From: Kitasatospora viridis
GTDB lineage: Bacteria; Actinomycetota; Actinomycetes; Streptomycetales; Streptomycetaceae
Direction of reading: 5' to 3'
Length of the DNA: 64,000 nucleotides
Assembly (NCBI RefSeq): GCF_007829815.1
Contig: NZ_VIWT01000001.1
Location: 4,865,001-4,929,000, forward strand
The stretch's first letter is position 1, and each line of letters opens with the position of its first letter. Both the position numbers and the translations under genes were made by a program. The notes beneath the pieces were generated by a model, which searched no databases, was not told the origin of the DNA, and saw nothing but the letters and a program-made list of their open reading frames with translations. Below are positions 8,394 through 17,359 of this stretch, in pieces.

Positions 8394-9224
8394 TCAGCCC
8401 CGGCGGGCCACGAAGATCGCCGTCCCCGGCAGGTGCCGGCCGCGCAGCGGGCTCCACGGACCCCAGGCCTCGGTCAGCCGGTTCGGCCACTCCGGCTCCA
8501 CCAGGTCGAGCAGGGTGAAGCCGGCCGCCACCAGCTCGCGCACCCGGTCGCCCACGGTGCGGTGGTGCTCGACGTAGGTCGCCCGGCCGTTCGCGTCCTG
8601 CTCCACGTACGGGGTGCGGTCGAAGTAGGAGGAGGTGGCGGTCAGGCCCTCCGGCCCGGGCTCGTCCGGGAAGGCCCAGCGGATCGGGTGGGTCACCGAG
8701 AAGACCCAGCGCCCGCCCGGCTTCAGCACCCGGTGCACCTCGCGCATCAGCCGGGCGGTGTCGGCGCTGAACGGCACCGCGCCGTAGGCCGAGCAGGCCA
8801 GGTCGAAGGCGCCGTCGGCGAACGGCAGCTGCTCGCCGTCGGCCTGCACCACCGGGACCGGGGCGGTGCCGCGCTGCTCGTCGATCCGCCGGGAGTGCTG
8901 GAGCTGGCGCAGCGAGATGTCCAGCGCCACCGGGAGGGCGCCCCGGGCGGCCAGCCAGCGCGAGCACTGCGCGGCGCCCGCGCCTATCTCCAGCACCCGC
9001 CGCCCGGCCAGCTCCGCGGTCGGGCCGAGCAACTGGGCCGCGGCCTCGTCCAGGCCCTCCGGGCACCAGGTGAACCGGTCGTCGCCGAGGAACTCGCCGT
9101 GCTCCTCCTGGTACTCGTCGGCGTTGCGGTCCCACCACTGCCGGCTGGCCCGGCTGCTCTCCTCGGCCGCAGCGGGCCGGCGCAGCGCGAGCTCGTCGTC
9201 GTCGGGGGTGGTGTCCAGAGTCAT
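8394..9224 (-). CDS. Class I SAM-dependent methyltransferase
   Basis: A 276-residue protein with a Rossmann methyltransferase core at about 70-190. Motif I is VLEIGAGAAQCSRWL (about 75-89), the acidic residue after strand 2 is in VALDIS, and motif IV is FDLACSAYGAVPF. Post-I motif HRVLKPGGRWVFSVTHP is typical of Methyltransf_11/25 proteins. The N-terminus carries a segment common in the YcgJ/UbiE-like group (SRQWWDRNADEYQEEHG). Substrate unknown. It is divergent from rpsA and ends 45 bases before the hrpB start on the same strand, so a shared transcript is possible. Confidence 0.85.
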   Translation of the reverse strand: MTLDTTPDDDELALRRPAAAEESSRASRQWWDRNADEYQEEHGEFLGDDRFTWCPEGLDEAAAQLLGPTAELAGRRVLEIGAGAAQCSRWLAARGALPVALDISLRQLQHSRRIDEQRGTAPVPVVQADGEQLPFADGAFDLACSAYGAVPFSADTARLMREVHRVLKPGGRWVFSVTHPIRWAFPDEPGPEGLTATSSYFDRTPYVEQDANGRATYVEHHRTVGDRVRELVAAGFTLLDLVEPEWPNRLTEAWGPWSPLRGRHLPGTAIFVARRG

Positions 9225-9588
9225 GGCCGGCCTCGCGTAGGCTAGGGGTTGCGGAAAGCGCCGCTGCGTGGAACCTCACGCGGTGGCATCCGGGGATTCA
9301 GGTCCCGGCAGCTGCCGCCCCGCGCCGAGTCCTGGCGGTCCCGGTGCGTGCGCAGTTGGAGGATATGGCCTGATCCGTACCTGCCTGTGCCGGTCTCACT
9401 GTCTTCGACGTTGACCGTGCCCGGGTGTCCCCGTATGCTACAAGTTGCGCTGCGGGCCTGCGCGCCTCGGACGGAGCAGGTCGCGCTCGCATCTGTCGAA
9501 GACCCCACGGGCTTTTCGGTGGGAGCGAATACGGGCCCCCGCGTGGCATTACCTACGACTTCATGTCCGTACCGGAGCCCTTTTCCTA
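9225..9588. other. Divergent promoter region and rpsA leader
   Basis: No coding sequence is supported. The right half holds the rpsA promoter (9411-9439) and a roughly 140-base untranslated leader running to the ATG at 9589. The methyltransferase promoter must be in the left part, but no clear hexamers were found. Confidence 0.6.
9411..9439 (+). promoter_or_regulatory. Vegetative (HrdB-type) promoter of rpsA
   Basis: TTGACC at 9411-9416, a 17-base spacer, then TATGCT at 9434-9439. Both hexamers are close to consensus and spacing is optimal. Transcription should begin near 9446. Confidence 0.8.
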
Positions 9589-11079
9589 ATGACGAGCCCC
9601 ACCGACACCTCTGTCAGCACCACCCCGCAGGTCGCGGTCAACGACATCGGCGACGCGGAAGCCTTCCTCGCGGCGATCGACGAGACCATCAAGTACTTCA
9701 ACGATGGCGACATCGTCGAGGGCATCATCGTGAAGGTCGACCGTGACGAGGTGCTCCTCGACATCGGTTACAAGACCGAGGGCGTCATTCCGTCCCGCGA
9801 GCTCTCGATCAAGCACGACGTCGACCCGCACGAGGTCGTCTCCGTCGGTGACGAGATCGAGGCCCTGGTCCTCCAGAAGGAGGACAAGGAGGGTCGTCTG
9901 ATCCTGTCCAAGAAGCGCGCCCAGTACGAGCGCGCCTGGGGCACGATCGAGAAGATCAAGGAAGAGGACGGGATCGTCACCGGTACCGTCATCGAGGTCG
10001 TCAAGGGTGGTCTCATCCTCGACATCGGCCTGCGCGGCTTCCTCCCCGCCTCCCTGGTCGAGATGCGCCGCGTGCGCGACCTCCAGCCCTACGTGGGCAA
10101 GGAGCTCGAGGCCAAGATCATCGAGCTGGACAAGAACCGCAACAACGTGGTCCTGTCCCGCCGTGCCTGGCTGGAGCAGACCCAGAGCGAGGTCCGCCAG
10201 ACCTTCCTCACCACCCTGCAGAAGGGCCAGGTGCGCTCCGGCGTCGTCTCCTCCATCGTCAACTTCGGTGCCTTCGTGGACCTGGGTGGCGTGGACGGCC
10301 TGGTGCACGTCTCCGAGCTGTCCTGGAAGCACATCGACCACCCGTCCGAGGTCGTCGAGGTCGGCCAGGAGGTCACCGTCGAGGTTCTCGACGTTGACAT
10401 GGACCGCGAGCGCGTCTCCCTGTCGCTGAAGGCGACCCAGGAGGACCCGTGGCAGCAGTTCGCCCGGACCCACCAGATCGGTCAGGTCGTCCCGGGTAAG
10501 GTCACCAAGCTGGTTCCGTTCGGTGCGTTCGTCCGCGTGGACGAGGGCATCGAGGGCCTGGTCCACATCTCCGAGCTGGCCGAGCGCCACGTGGAGATCC
10601 CGGAGCAGGTCGTCCAGGTCGGCGACGAGATCTTCGTCAAGGTCATCGACATCGACCTGGAGCGCCGCCGGATCAGCCTGTCGCTCAAGCAGGCCAACGA
10701 GTCGCTCGGTGCCGACCCGGCTTCGGTCGAGTTCGACCCGACCCTCTACGGCATGGCTGCGTCCTACGACGACGCGGGCAACTACATCTACCCGGAGGGC
10801 TTCGACCCCGAGGCGAACGACTGGCTGCCCGGCTTCGAGAAGCAGCGTGAGGAGTGGGAGCGCCAGTACGCCGAGGCGCAGGCCCGCTTCGAGCAGCACC
10901 AGGCCCAGGTCATCAAGAGCCGCGAGGCCGACGCCGAGGCCGCTGCCGAGGGTGGCGACGCTGTTGCCGCCGCCGCCGGTGGCAACTACTCGTCCTCCTC
11001 GGACGAGGGCGCCGGCGCCCTCGCCTCGGACGAGGCCCTGGCCGCCCTGCGCGAGAAGCTGGCCGGCGGCCAGAGCTGA
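9589..11079 (+). CDS. rpsA: 30S ribosomal protein S1
   Basis: Ribosomal protein S1 helps capture and unfold mRNA on the small subunit. It has 496 residues and four S1 RNA-binding repeats at about 36-105, 122-187, 207-276 and 292-362; the last two start GQVRSGVVSSIVNFGAFVDL and GQVVPGKVTKLVPFGAFVRV. An acidic, Ala-rich tail follows, as in other actinobacterial S1 proteins, which have four repeats rather than the six of E. coli. The ATG at 9589 begins the conserved MTSPTDTSVS and has a GGAG about a dozen bases upstream; the frame is open further upstream (to 9445) but is not conserved-looking. Codon use is strongly biased, consistent with high expression. Confidence 0.97.
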   Translation: MTSPTDTSVSTTPQVAVNDIGDAEAFLAAIDETIKYFNDGDIVEGIIVKVDRDEVLLDIGYKTEGVIPSRELSIKHDVDPHEVVSVGDEIEALVLQKEDKEGRLILSKKRAQYERAWGTIEKIKEEDGIVTGTVIEVVKGGLILDIGLRGFLPASLVEMRRVRDLQPYVGKELEAKIIELDKNRNNVVLSRRAWLEQTQSEVRQTFLTTLQKGQVRSGVVSSIVNFGAFVDLGGVDGLVHVSELSWKHIDHPSEVVEVGQEVTVEVLDVDMDRERVSLSLKATQEDPWQQFARTHQIGQVVPGKVTKLVPFGAFVRVDEGIEGLVHISELAERHVEIPEQVVQVGDEIFVKVIDIDLERRRISLSLKQANESLGADPASVEFDPTLYGMAASYDDAGNYIYPEGFDPEANDWLPGFEKQREEWERQYAEAQARFEQHQAQVIKSREADAEAAAEGGDAVAAAAGGNYSSSSDEGAGALASDEALAALREKLAGGQS

Positions 11080-11111
11080 GCTCGCACAGCGGTAGCTGAA
11101 TAGCTGCACAA

Positions 11112-11149
11112 CAGTGGGCCCCACCCGGGATTCCGGGTGGGGCCCACTG
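11112..11149 (+). terminator. rpsA terminator
   Basis: A perfect 17-base stem (arms 11112-11128 and 11133-11149, core GTGGGCCCCACCCGG) with a 4-base loop, 32 bases after the rpsA stop. It lacks a T-tract. Confidence 0.85.
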
Positions 11150-11329
11150 CGTTCCCGGACACTCCGGCAAGATCATCGGTCCGTGTGCGGACGGTCCTTG
11201 ATTCACTGCGGATGGCTCTGTGACGAGGGGCTCATTCCGTTTTTATGGGTCTTTTAGGGCCAAACACCTAGCTTGGGAGGAGTCGCCCGACGGGTTCCGC
11301 CCGTCCCGAACGCTAGGCAGATCCGCTTG

Positions 11330-13579
11330 ATGCGCCTCGTTGCCACCCCCCGCACCCCCGCCACCGCGGCCCCCGGCCGCCTCGCCGCCCTGGGCCGTGC
11401 CTGCCGGCGGCACCGACGGTGGGTGCTGGCCTTCTGGGTGGCCGTGCTCGCGCTCGGCGTGCTGATCGGCGGCCGGGTCTTCGAGGGCTCGGTCACCCAC
11501 ACCGCCTCCGGCGGCGCCGAATCCGCCCAGGGCACCTCGGTGGTCGCCGCCGCCGACCCCTCGGCCGGCTCCATCACCGCCGTGGTCGCCGGGCCGCCGG
11601 TGGACGACCCCGCCGTGCGCACCGCCGTCACCGGTGCCGCGCAGGACATCGCCAAACTGCCGGGCGTGCTCTCGGTCTCCGACGCCTACCAGGGCGGGCA
11701 GGCGGCCGCGCTGACCTCGGCCAGCGGGAACAGCAGCCTGGTCGACGTCCGGATGACCGACGCCTCCACCACCGCCCAGCAGCAGGCGGTCAGCCACCGG
11801 CTGACCGGGATCCAGGCGCCCGGCACCCACGTCACCGTCGGCGGTGACCTGGTGGTGCAGAACGAGATCAAGGCGCAGACCCAGTCCGACACCACCTTCG
11901 GCGAGATCGTCACGCTGCCGCTGACCCTGGTGGTGATGGTCCTGGTCTTCGGGGGGCTGGCCGCGGCCAGCCTGCCGGTGATCGGCGCCGTCGCCTCGGT
12001 GGGCGGCGCGCTGCTGGCGATGTTCGGGTTCAGCCGGATCATGGACCTGGACACCTCGGTGCTGCCGATCGCCACCGTGCTCGGCCTCGGCCTGTCGATC
12101 GACTACGCGCTGCTGATGGTCAACCGGTTCCGGGAGGAACGCGGGCGGGGCGCCGGGCTGGACGAGGCGATCGAGCGCACCGCCGCCACCGCCGGGCGCA
12201 CCGTCGCCTTCTCCGGGCTCACCGTGGCCGTCGCGCTCAGCGGACTCTTCGTCTTCACCAGCCCCGTCTTCTCGGCCGTGGCCGCGGCCGGCGTCAGCGT
12301 GGTGGTGATCGCCGTGCTGGCCGCGCTCACCCTGGTGCCCGCGCTGCTCGGCTTCGCCGGGCACCGGATCAAGCCGCCCAAGCAGCGCACCCCGGACGAG
12401 GGCTTCTTCGCCCGCACCGTCCGGCTGGTGCAGCGCCGGGCGGTACCGGTGGCGCTGGTCTGCGTGGCGCTGCTGATGGCCGCCGGCGCGCCGTTCCTCG
12501 GCGCCGACATGAGGTCCACCGGCGTCGCCGCGCTGCCGACCAGCTCGGCCGGCCGCCAGGTGGCCGACACGATCACGGCCGACTTCCCGCAGGCCGCGCC
12601 GGCCCCGGTGACCGTCGTGGTGCAGGGCAGCGAGCAGGCCGCCGCGCAGTACGCGGACCAGGTGGTCGCCAAGCTGCCGGGCGTGTCCGGGGTGCGGGCG
12701 GTGCAGGAGGTCAGCCCGCAGGTGAGCACCATCGACGTGCTGGTGCACGGCGACCCGCAGGGCGCGCAGGCCAAGCAGGTGGTCGGCGAGCTGCGCGACC
12801 ACCGGGGCGGGCTGACGACCTACGTGACCGGGGACGCGGCCAGCGTGGTGGACTTCCAGCACGAGCTGATCAGCCGGGGCCCGTGGGCCTTCGGGCTGGT
12901 CGCGGTCGGCACGCTGGTGCTGCTCTTCCTGATGACCGGCTCGGTGGTGATGCCGGTCAAGGCGCTGCTGATGAACGTGCTCTCGCTGGGCTGCTCGCTC
13001 GGCGCGCTGACCCTGGTGTTCCAGCACGGCTGGTTCTCCGGGCTGCTCGGCTTCACCCCGACCGGGGGGTTGGAGACCTTCGTCCCGGTGCTGGTCTTCG
13101 CCTTCGCGTTCGGGCTGTCGATGGACTACGAGGTCTTCCTGCTGGCCCGGATCAAGGAGCTGAAGGACCAGGGGTACGGCTGCAAACAGGCCGTCCAGGT
13201 GGGCCTGCAGCAGAGCGGACGGATCATCACCTCGGCCGCGCTGCTGATGGTGATCGTCTTCGCCGGGTTCGCGGCCGGGCAGATGCTGATGGTCAAGGAG
13301 ATGGGCATCGCGCTGGCGGTGGCCGTCGCGGTGGACGCCACGCTGGTGCGCTGCCTGCTGGTGCCGGCCGCGATGTCGTTCTTCGGCGAGTTCAACTGGT
13401 GGGCGCCGGCCCCGCTGAAGCGGCTCTACCGGCGGTACGGGCTGCGCGAGCACGTGGAACTGCCGCCGCTGGAGGCGGAGGCGTCCGGTGCGGCCGTGCC
13501 GGCGCCGCGCACGCCGGTGGTGGCCGGGCGCGCGGCGGCGATGGGGGTCCCCCCGGCCGGAGGCTGGGGGCAGCTGTGA
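11330..13579 (+). CDS. MMPL/RND-family membrane transporter
   Basis: A 749-residue RND-type exporter of the MMPL group, which move lipids or small molecules across the membrane using the proton gradient. One transmembrane helix lies at about 33-52, then a large extracytoplasmic domain, then helices clustered around 195-340. A second loop and second helix cluster at about 520-680 complete the internal duplication. The proton-relay-type DY pairs are present: LGLSIDYALLMVNRF near 256 and FGLSMDYEVFLLARI near 611. The ATG at 11330 gives a normal short cytoplasmic N-terminus; upstream TTG codons are less likely. Cargo is unknown. It converges on the small secreted-peptide gene and a MarR gene, the latter a candidate regulator. 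Confidence 0.93.
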   Translation: MRLVATPRTPATAAPGRLAALGRACRRHRRWVLAFWVAVLALGVLIGGRVFEGSVTHTASGGAESAQGTSVVAAADPSAGSITAVVAGPPVDDPAVRTAVTGAAQDIAKLPGVLSVSDAYQGGQAAALTSASGNSSLVDVRMTDASTTAQQQAVSHRLTGIQAPGTHVTVGGDLVVQNEIKAQTQSDTTFGEIVTLPLTLVVMVLVFGGLAAASLPVIGAVASVGGALLAMFGFSRIMDLDTSVLPIATVLGLGLSIDYALLMVNRFREERGRGAGLDEAIERTAATAGRTVAFSGLTVAVALSGLFVFTSPVFSAVAAAGVSVVVIAVLAALTLVPALLGFAGHRIKPPKQRTPDEGFFARTVRLVQRRAVPVALVCVALLMAAGAPFLGADMRSTGVAALPTSSAGRQVADTITADFPQAAPAPVTVVVQGSEQAAAQYADQVVAKLPGVSGVRAVQEVSPQVSTIDVLVHGDPQGAQAKQVVGELRDHRGGLTTYVTGDAASVVDFQHELISRGPWAFGLVAVGTLVLLFLMTGSVVMPVKALLMNVLSLGCSLGALTLVFQHGWFSGLLGFTPTGGLETFVPVLVFAFAFGLSMDYEVFLLARIKELKDQGYGCKQAVQVGLQQSGRIITSAALLMVIVFAGFAAGQMLMVKEMGIALAVAVAVDATLVRCLLVPAAMSFFGEFNWWAPAPLKRLYRRYGLREHVELPPLEAEASGAAVPAPRTPVVAGRAAAMGVPPAGGWGQL

Positions 13580-13591
13580 GGGTCCGGTCGG

Positions 13592-13744
13592 TCAGCCGCC
13601 GTTGACGCAGGCGTTGCCGAAGTCGGAGTTCAGGGCGGCGGCCACGTCGCCGCTGGCGCAGGCGGCGGCGCTGCCGGCACCGGCGAGCAGCAGGCCGCAG
13701 AGCGCGGCGGCGACGAGCAGGGAGTTGCGCAGGGAGGCGGTCAC
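13592..13744 (-). CDS. Small secreted peptide (50 residues)
   Basis: A short gene read on the complementary strand from GTG at 13744 to the TGA at 13592-13594. The product has a charged start (MTASLRNS), a hydrophobic core LLVAAALCGLLLAGAG and an AxA-type cleavage region (GSAAA). The predicted mature peptide of about 22 residues contains two cysteines (CASGDVAAALNSDFGNACVNGG read in two parts around the Asp-Phe). A GAGGGAAGAG ribosome site sits four bases before the GTG. Codon third positions are almost all G or C, as in real genes here. It is not a chaplin or any family recognised. It lies between an MMPL exporter (convergent, 12 bases apart) and a MarR gene. Confidence 0.7.
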   Translation of the reverse strand: MTASLRNSLLVAAALCGLLLAGAGSAAACASGDVAAALNSDFGNACVNGG

Positions 13745-13858
13745 GGTTCTCTTCCCTCGGTCCTTCGGGCGATCGGTCGGTGGAGCGACCTGGACAACGC
13801 GCGCGGCGGCGGAAGGTGTCGGATCCCGGACGAACGGTCGGCGGAGGTCGGGCCCGGG

Positions 13859-14281
13859 TCAGACGATCCGGCGCAGCAGCGGGACCGCCCGGGCGAGCAG
13901 CCGGCGCTCCTCGGCGTTCAGTTCGCGTTCGATCGCGGCCGCCATGACGTCCTCGCGCCGGCGCCGCTGCTCCTGGAGCACGGCGGTGCCGGCCTCGGTC
14001 GCGTGCAGCACCAGCTTGCGGCCGTCGGTCGGGTGCGGCTCCTGGCGGATCAGCCCGGCCTCGCGCAGCTGGGACACCGTGCGGGCCATCGACTGGTGCC
14101 GGACCCGCTGACGGTCGGCCAGTTCGGCGGTGGTGTGCGGGCCCTCACGGACCAGCAGGCCGAGTGCGGCGGCCTGCGGCTGGGGGAGCGCGGACTCCGT
14201 GTCCCGCAGGTGGCGGACCAGCTCGCCGATGGTGGTGCGCAGCTCGGTGGCGAGCCGGAGCGGGTCGGGGTCGGTGCTCAT
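13859..14281 (-). CDS. MarR-family transcriptional regulator
   Basis: A 140-residue winged-helix repressor of the MarR type. The N-terminal dimerisation helix is at 5-30. The recognition region is at about 50-80: TTAELADRQRVRHQSMARTV. The wing is RQEPHPTDGRKLVLHATEAG. A C-terminal helix completes the dimer interface. MarR proteins usually respond to small phenolics or drugs and often repress adjacent efflux genes; here an MMPL gene and a secreted peptide lie downstream on the other side. The start at 14281 (ATG) follows a weak ribosome site. The 90-base divergent gap to coaE holds an inverted repeat that may be its operator. Confidence 0.9.
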   Translation of the reverse strand: MSTDPDPLRLATELRTTIGELVRHLRDTESALPQPQAAALGLLVREGPHTTAELADRQRVRHQSMARTVSQLREAGLIRQEPHPTDGRKLVLHATEAGTAVLQEQRRRREDVMAAAIERELNAEERRLLARAVPLLRRIV

Positions 14282-14291
14282 GGGGGTCACT

Positions 14292-14336
14292 CTACCCAGG
14301 TCGTATACAGCGCAGCTGTGCAGTTCCGCTGGGTAG
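14292..14336. promoter_or_regulatory. Inverted repeat in the marR-coaE divergent gap
   Basis: CTACCCAG (14292-14299) and CTGGGTAG (14329-14336) are exact complements 29 bases apart. Between them lies an AT-richer stretch with GTATAC and a near-palindrome around CAGCTG. MarR proteins often bind such spacers to control themselves and the divergent gene. The assignment is inferred. Confidence 0.4.
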
Positions 14337-14371
14337 GTCCGCGTGGCGGGACGGGGGGATAGGCTGCCGCC

Positions 14372-14965
14372 ATGCGGAAGATCGGACTCACGGGCGGCAT
14401 CGGGGCGGGCAAGAGCGCCGTCTCCAAGCTGCTGGTCTCCTACGGCGCGGTGCTGGTGGACTCCGACCTGATCTCGCGCGAGGTGGTGGCCCCCGGCACG
14501 CCCGGGCTGGCCGCCGTGGTCGCCGAGTTCGGCGCGGGGGTGCTGGCCGCCGACGGGTCGCTGGACCGGCCCGCGCTCGGTGCCGTGGTCTTCGCCGACC
14601 CCGAGCGGCTGAAGGCGCTGAACGCGATCGTCCACCCGCTGGTCCGGCAGCGCTCCGCCGAGTTGGAGGCCGCCGCCGCGCCGGACGCCGTGGTGGTGCA
14701 CGACGTGCCGCTGCTCGCCGAGAACGGGCTGGCCCCGCTCTACGACCGGGTCGTGGTGGTGGACGCGGACGAGGAGGTGCGGCTGGACCGGCTGGTCCGG
14801 CTGCGCGGCATGGCCGAGTCCGAGGCCCGCTCGCGGATGGCCGCCCAGGCCTCCCGGGAACAGCGGCTGGCGGTGGCCGATCTGGTGGTGGCGAACAACG
14901 GCACGCTGGAGGAGCTGGAGCAGCGGGTCAGGGCGGTCTGGGAGCAGCTCACCGGGGCGCGTTGA
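14372..14965 (+). CDS. coaE: Dephospho-CoA kinase
   Basis: Last step of coenzyme A synthesis: ATP-dependent phosphorylation of the 3'-hydroxyl of dephospho-CoA. The 197-residue protein has the P-loop GGIGAGKS at 8-15, the substrate-region DSDLISREVV near 32 (aspartate of the DADxIAR motif), NAIVHPLVR near 87, and the lid region RLVRLRGMAESEARSRMAAQ near 136. Length is standard. It is followed by an imperfect hairpin. It is divergent from marR. Confidence 0.96.
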   Translation: MRKIGLTGGIGAGKSAVSKLLVSYGAVLVDSDLISREVVAPGTPGLAAVVAEFGAGVLAADGSLDRPALGAVVFADPERLKALNAIVHPLVRQRSAELEAAAAPDAVVVHDVPLLAENGLAPLYDRVVVVDADEEVRLDRLVRLRGMAESEARSRMAAQASREQRLAVADLVVANNGTLEELEQRVRAVWEQLTGAR

Positions 14966-14991
14966 GGCACGGTTCGGTGAACTGCCGTGCC
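14966..14991 (+). terminator. Probable coaE terminator
   Basis: GGCACGG (14966-14972) and CCGTGCC (14985-14991) are exact complements, with an inner TTC/GAA pairing separated by a bulge. It starts at the base after the coaE stop. Confidence 0.5.
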
Positions 14992-15102
14992 GAAAGGGAC
15001 AAAAGGGCGCGAAGCACGCGAACGCGCCGGTTGTAGCGAGGTTGTTACGAGCACGGGGGACCCCCGGACGGTTTTCCCACAATCGGACCGTACTCTGCTG
15101 AC

Positions 15103-17292
15103 GTGAAGTCAAAGAATTCAACCCGTGTCCGCGGCCCGATCGCGCTCACCGCACTGAGCATCCGCTTCCTGCTGGTGAGCGGAACCGCCGGTGTGCTGCT
15201 GGCCGGCATGGCGTTGCCGTTCGTCGGGGGAGTCGGGCTCGGGGCCAAGGCGGCCGCCGACGGCTTCGAGAGCCTGCCCGACGACTTCAAGGCCCCGCCG
15301 CTGTCCCAGGCCTCGTCGATCTACGACGCCTCCGGCAACCTGATAGCCATGGCCTACGACCGCGACCGCACCGTGGTTCCGGCCGACCAGATCTCGCCGC
15401 TGGTCCGCAAGGCGCTGGTGGACATCGAGGACAACCGGTTCTACCAGCACGGCGCGATCGACCCCAAGGGCATCGCGCGTGCGCTGAGCAACAACGCCGG
15501 CGGCGGTGGCACCCAGGGCGCCTCGACGCTGACCCAGCAGTACGTGAAGAACGTCTTCGTGGACGAGGCCGGCGACGACCCGGCCAAGGTCGCCGAGGCG
15601 CAGCGGCAGACCGTCGGCCGCAAGCTCCAGGAGATGCGCTACGCCATCGGCGTGGAGAAGACCCTGACCAAGGACCAGATCCTCACCAACTACCTGAACA
15701 TCACCTTCTTCGGTGAGCAGGCGTACGGCGTCGAGGCGGCCTCCGAGCGGTACTTCAGCGTGCACGCCAGCCAGCTGTCCCTGCCGCAGGCCGCGCTGCT
15801 GGCCGGCATCGAGCAGTCGCCGACCAACTACGACCCGATCCTGCACAAGGACGCGGCCAAGGAGCGGCGCGACACCGTCCTGAAGAAGATGGCCCAGTAC
15901 GGCAGCATCTCGCAGGCCGACGCGGACGCGGCGATCAAGACCGACATCCAGCTCACCGTCAGCCGGCCGCAGCAGGGCTGCATCACCGCCAAGAACGGCG
16001 AGGGTTTCTTCTGCGACTACGTGAAGAAGCTGGTGCTCAGCCAGCCGGCCTTCGGCGCCACGGCGGCGGACCGGCAGGCGCTGTGGAGCCGCGGCGGCCT
16101 GCAGATCCACACCACCCTGGACCCCAAGTCGCAGGACGCGCTGAACAAGTCGCTCTCCACCCAGACCAAGACGACGGACACGCCGGTCGCGGTGATGACC
16201 ATGGTGCAGCCCGGCACCGGCAAGATCCTGGCGATGGGTCAGAGCCGTCCCTACGGTCTGGACCCCAACACCCAGACCACGCTCAACCTGAACGTCGACA
16301 AGTCGATGGGCGGCGGTGAGGGCTTCCCGACCGGCTCGACCTTCAAGGCGATCGTGGCCGCGGCCGCGATGGAGGGCGGTCTCGGCGCGGACACCAACTA
16401 CAACGTGCCGTACAGCATGACGTGGCCCAACATGACGGACTGCCAGGGCAAGCGGGAGATCTCCAAGGACCAGGTGCACAACGACTCGACGAGCGAGGCC
16501 GGCGACATCGGGATGCCCCAGGCGCTGGCGATGTCGATCAACACCTACTTCGCCCAGCTGGAGGCCAACGCCGGCCTCTGCAACGTGATCCAGATGGCCA
16601 ACCGGATGGGCATCGTCAAGCAGTCCGGCGGAGAGCCGCTGCAGGAGGTCCAGTCGATGGTGCTCGGCGTCAACGCGCTGACCCCGCTGGGCATGGCGTC
16701 CGCCTACGCCGCCTTCGCCGCGCACGGCACCTACTGCGCGCCGACCGCGGTCACCTCGGTGACCGGTCCGGACGGCAAGAACATCGCGGTGCCGCCGAGC
16801 AACTGCGGCTCGGTGATGTCGCCGAACACCGCGGACAGCATCACCCAGATGCTCAAGGGCGTGGTCGCCGACGGCGGTACCGCGGCCGGCCTCGGCCTCA
16901 GCGACCGCGACAGCGCCGGCAAGACCGGTACCACCAACGAGGGCAAGCAGCTCTGGTTCGTCGGCTACACCCCCGACATGGTGGGGGCCACCGTGGTGAG
17001 CGACATGGGCGCGCAGAAGGCGCTGCAGGGCCAGCGGCTCGGCGGCCAGAGCATCGACCAGGCGTTCGGTGGCCAGGTGGCCGGCCCGATCTGGAAGGTG
17101 GCGATGAGCGGTGCGCTGTCCGGCGTCCCCGCGACGTCGTTCAACCCGGTCAGCCTGCCCTCCCCGCCGGCGCAGAACCCGAACCCCGGTGGCGGTGACC
17201 CGAACAACCCGGGCGGCGGCAACGGCGGCGGGAACGGTGGCGGCAACGGCGGTGGCAACGGGAACGGCAACGGTGGCGGCAACGGCAACTAG
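15103..17292 (+). CDS. Bifunctional penicillin-binding protein (class A PBP)
   Basis: Membrane-anchored peptidoglycan synthase of 729 residues. A single transmembrane helix lies at about 22-45. The GT51 glycosyltransferase domain at about 70-260 has the catalytic-Glu motif EDNRFYQHG and QGASTLTQQYVKN. The transpeptidase domain at about 350-680 has the nucleophile motif STFK (TGSTFKAI), SIN (MSINTYF) and KTGT (SAGKTGTTNEG). The last 40 residues are a Pro then Gly/Asn-rich tail, low in complexity and probably extended in the wall. The GTG at 15103 has no clear ribosome site and a TACTCT -10-like hexamer ends only six bases upstream, so the mRNA might be leaderless. Confidence 0.94.
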   Translation: MKSKNSTRVRGPIALTALSIRFLLVSGTAGVLLAGMALPFVGGVGLGAKAAADGFESLPDDFKAPPLSQASSIYDASGNLIAMAYDRDRTVVPADQISPLVRKALVDIEDNRFYQHGAIDPKGIARALSNNAGGGGTQGASTLTQQYVKNVFVDEAGDDPAKVAEAQRQTVGRKLQEMRYAIGVEKTLTKDQILTNYLNITFFGEQAYGVEAASERYFSVHASQLSLPQAALLAGIEQSPTNYDPILHKDAAKERRDTVLKKMAQYGSISQADADAAIKTDIQLTVSRPQQGCITAKNGEGFFCDYVKKLVLSQPAFGATAADRQALWSRGGLQIHTTLDPKSQDALNKSLSTQTKTTDTPVAVMTMVQPGTGKILAMGQSRPYGLDPNTQTTLNLNVDKSMGGGEGFPTGSTFKAIVAAAAMEGGLGADTNYNVPYSMTWPNMTDCQGKREISKDQVHNDSTSEAGDIGMPQALAMSINTYFAQLEANAGLCNVIQMANRMGIVKQSGGEPLQEVQSMVLGVNALTPLGMASAYAAFAAHGTYCAPTAVTSVTGPDGKNIAVPPSNCGSVMSPNTADSITQMLKGVVADGGTAAGLGLSDRDSAGKTGTTNEGKQLWFVGYTPDMVGATVVSDMGAQKALQGQRLGGQSIDQAFGGQVAGPIWKVAMSGALSGVPATSFNPVSLPSPPAQNPNPGGGDPNNPGGGNGGGNGGGNGGGNGNGNGGGNGN

Positions 17293-17307
17293 CGGCCGGT
17301 GAACGCC

Positions 17308-17342
17308 AAGGTCCCCGGGGAGGCTTCCTCCCCGGGGACCTT
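17308..17342. terminator. Terminator after the penicillin-binding protein gene
   Basis: A perfect 16-base stem (AAGGTCCCCGGGGAGG and its complement) with a 3-base CTT loop, 16 bases past the stop. It also lies just beyond the 3' end of the convergent gene at 17360 and can serve both. Confidence 0.85.
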
Positions 17343-17359
17343 CTCGTTCCGCGCCCGGC

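Noticed and set aside
5781..9245. 1154-residue open frame opposite hrpB and the methyltransferase
   Set aside because: Gly/Arg/Gln-rich shadow spanning two real genes.
17160..17290. Short GGC/AAC repeats resembling a tandem array
   Set aside because: They encode the Gly/Asn tail of the penicillin-binding protein in frame; spacing is irregular and no spacers exist, so not CRISPR.
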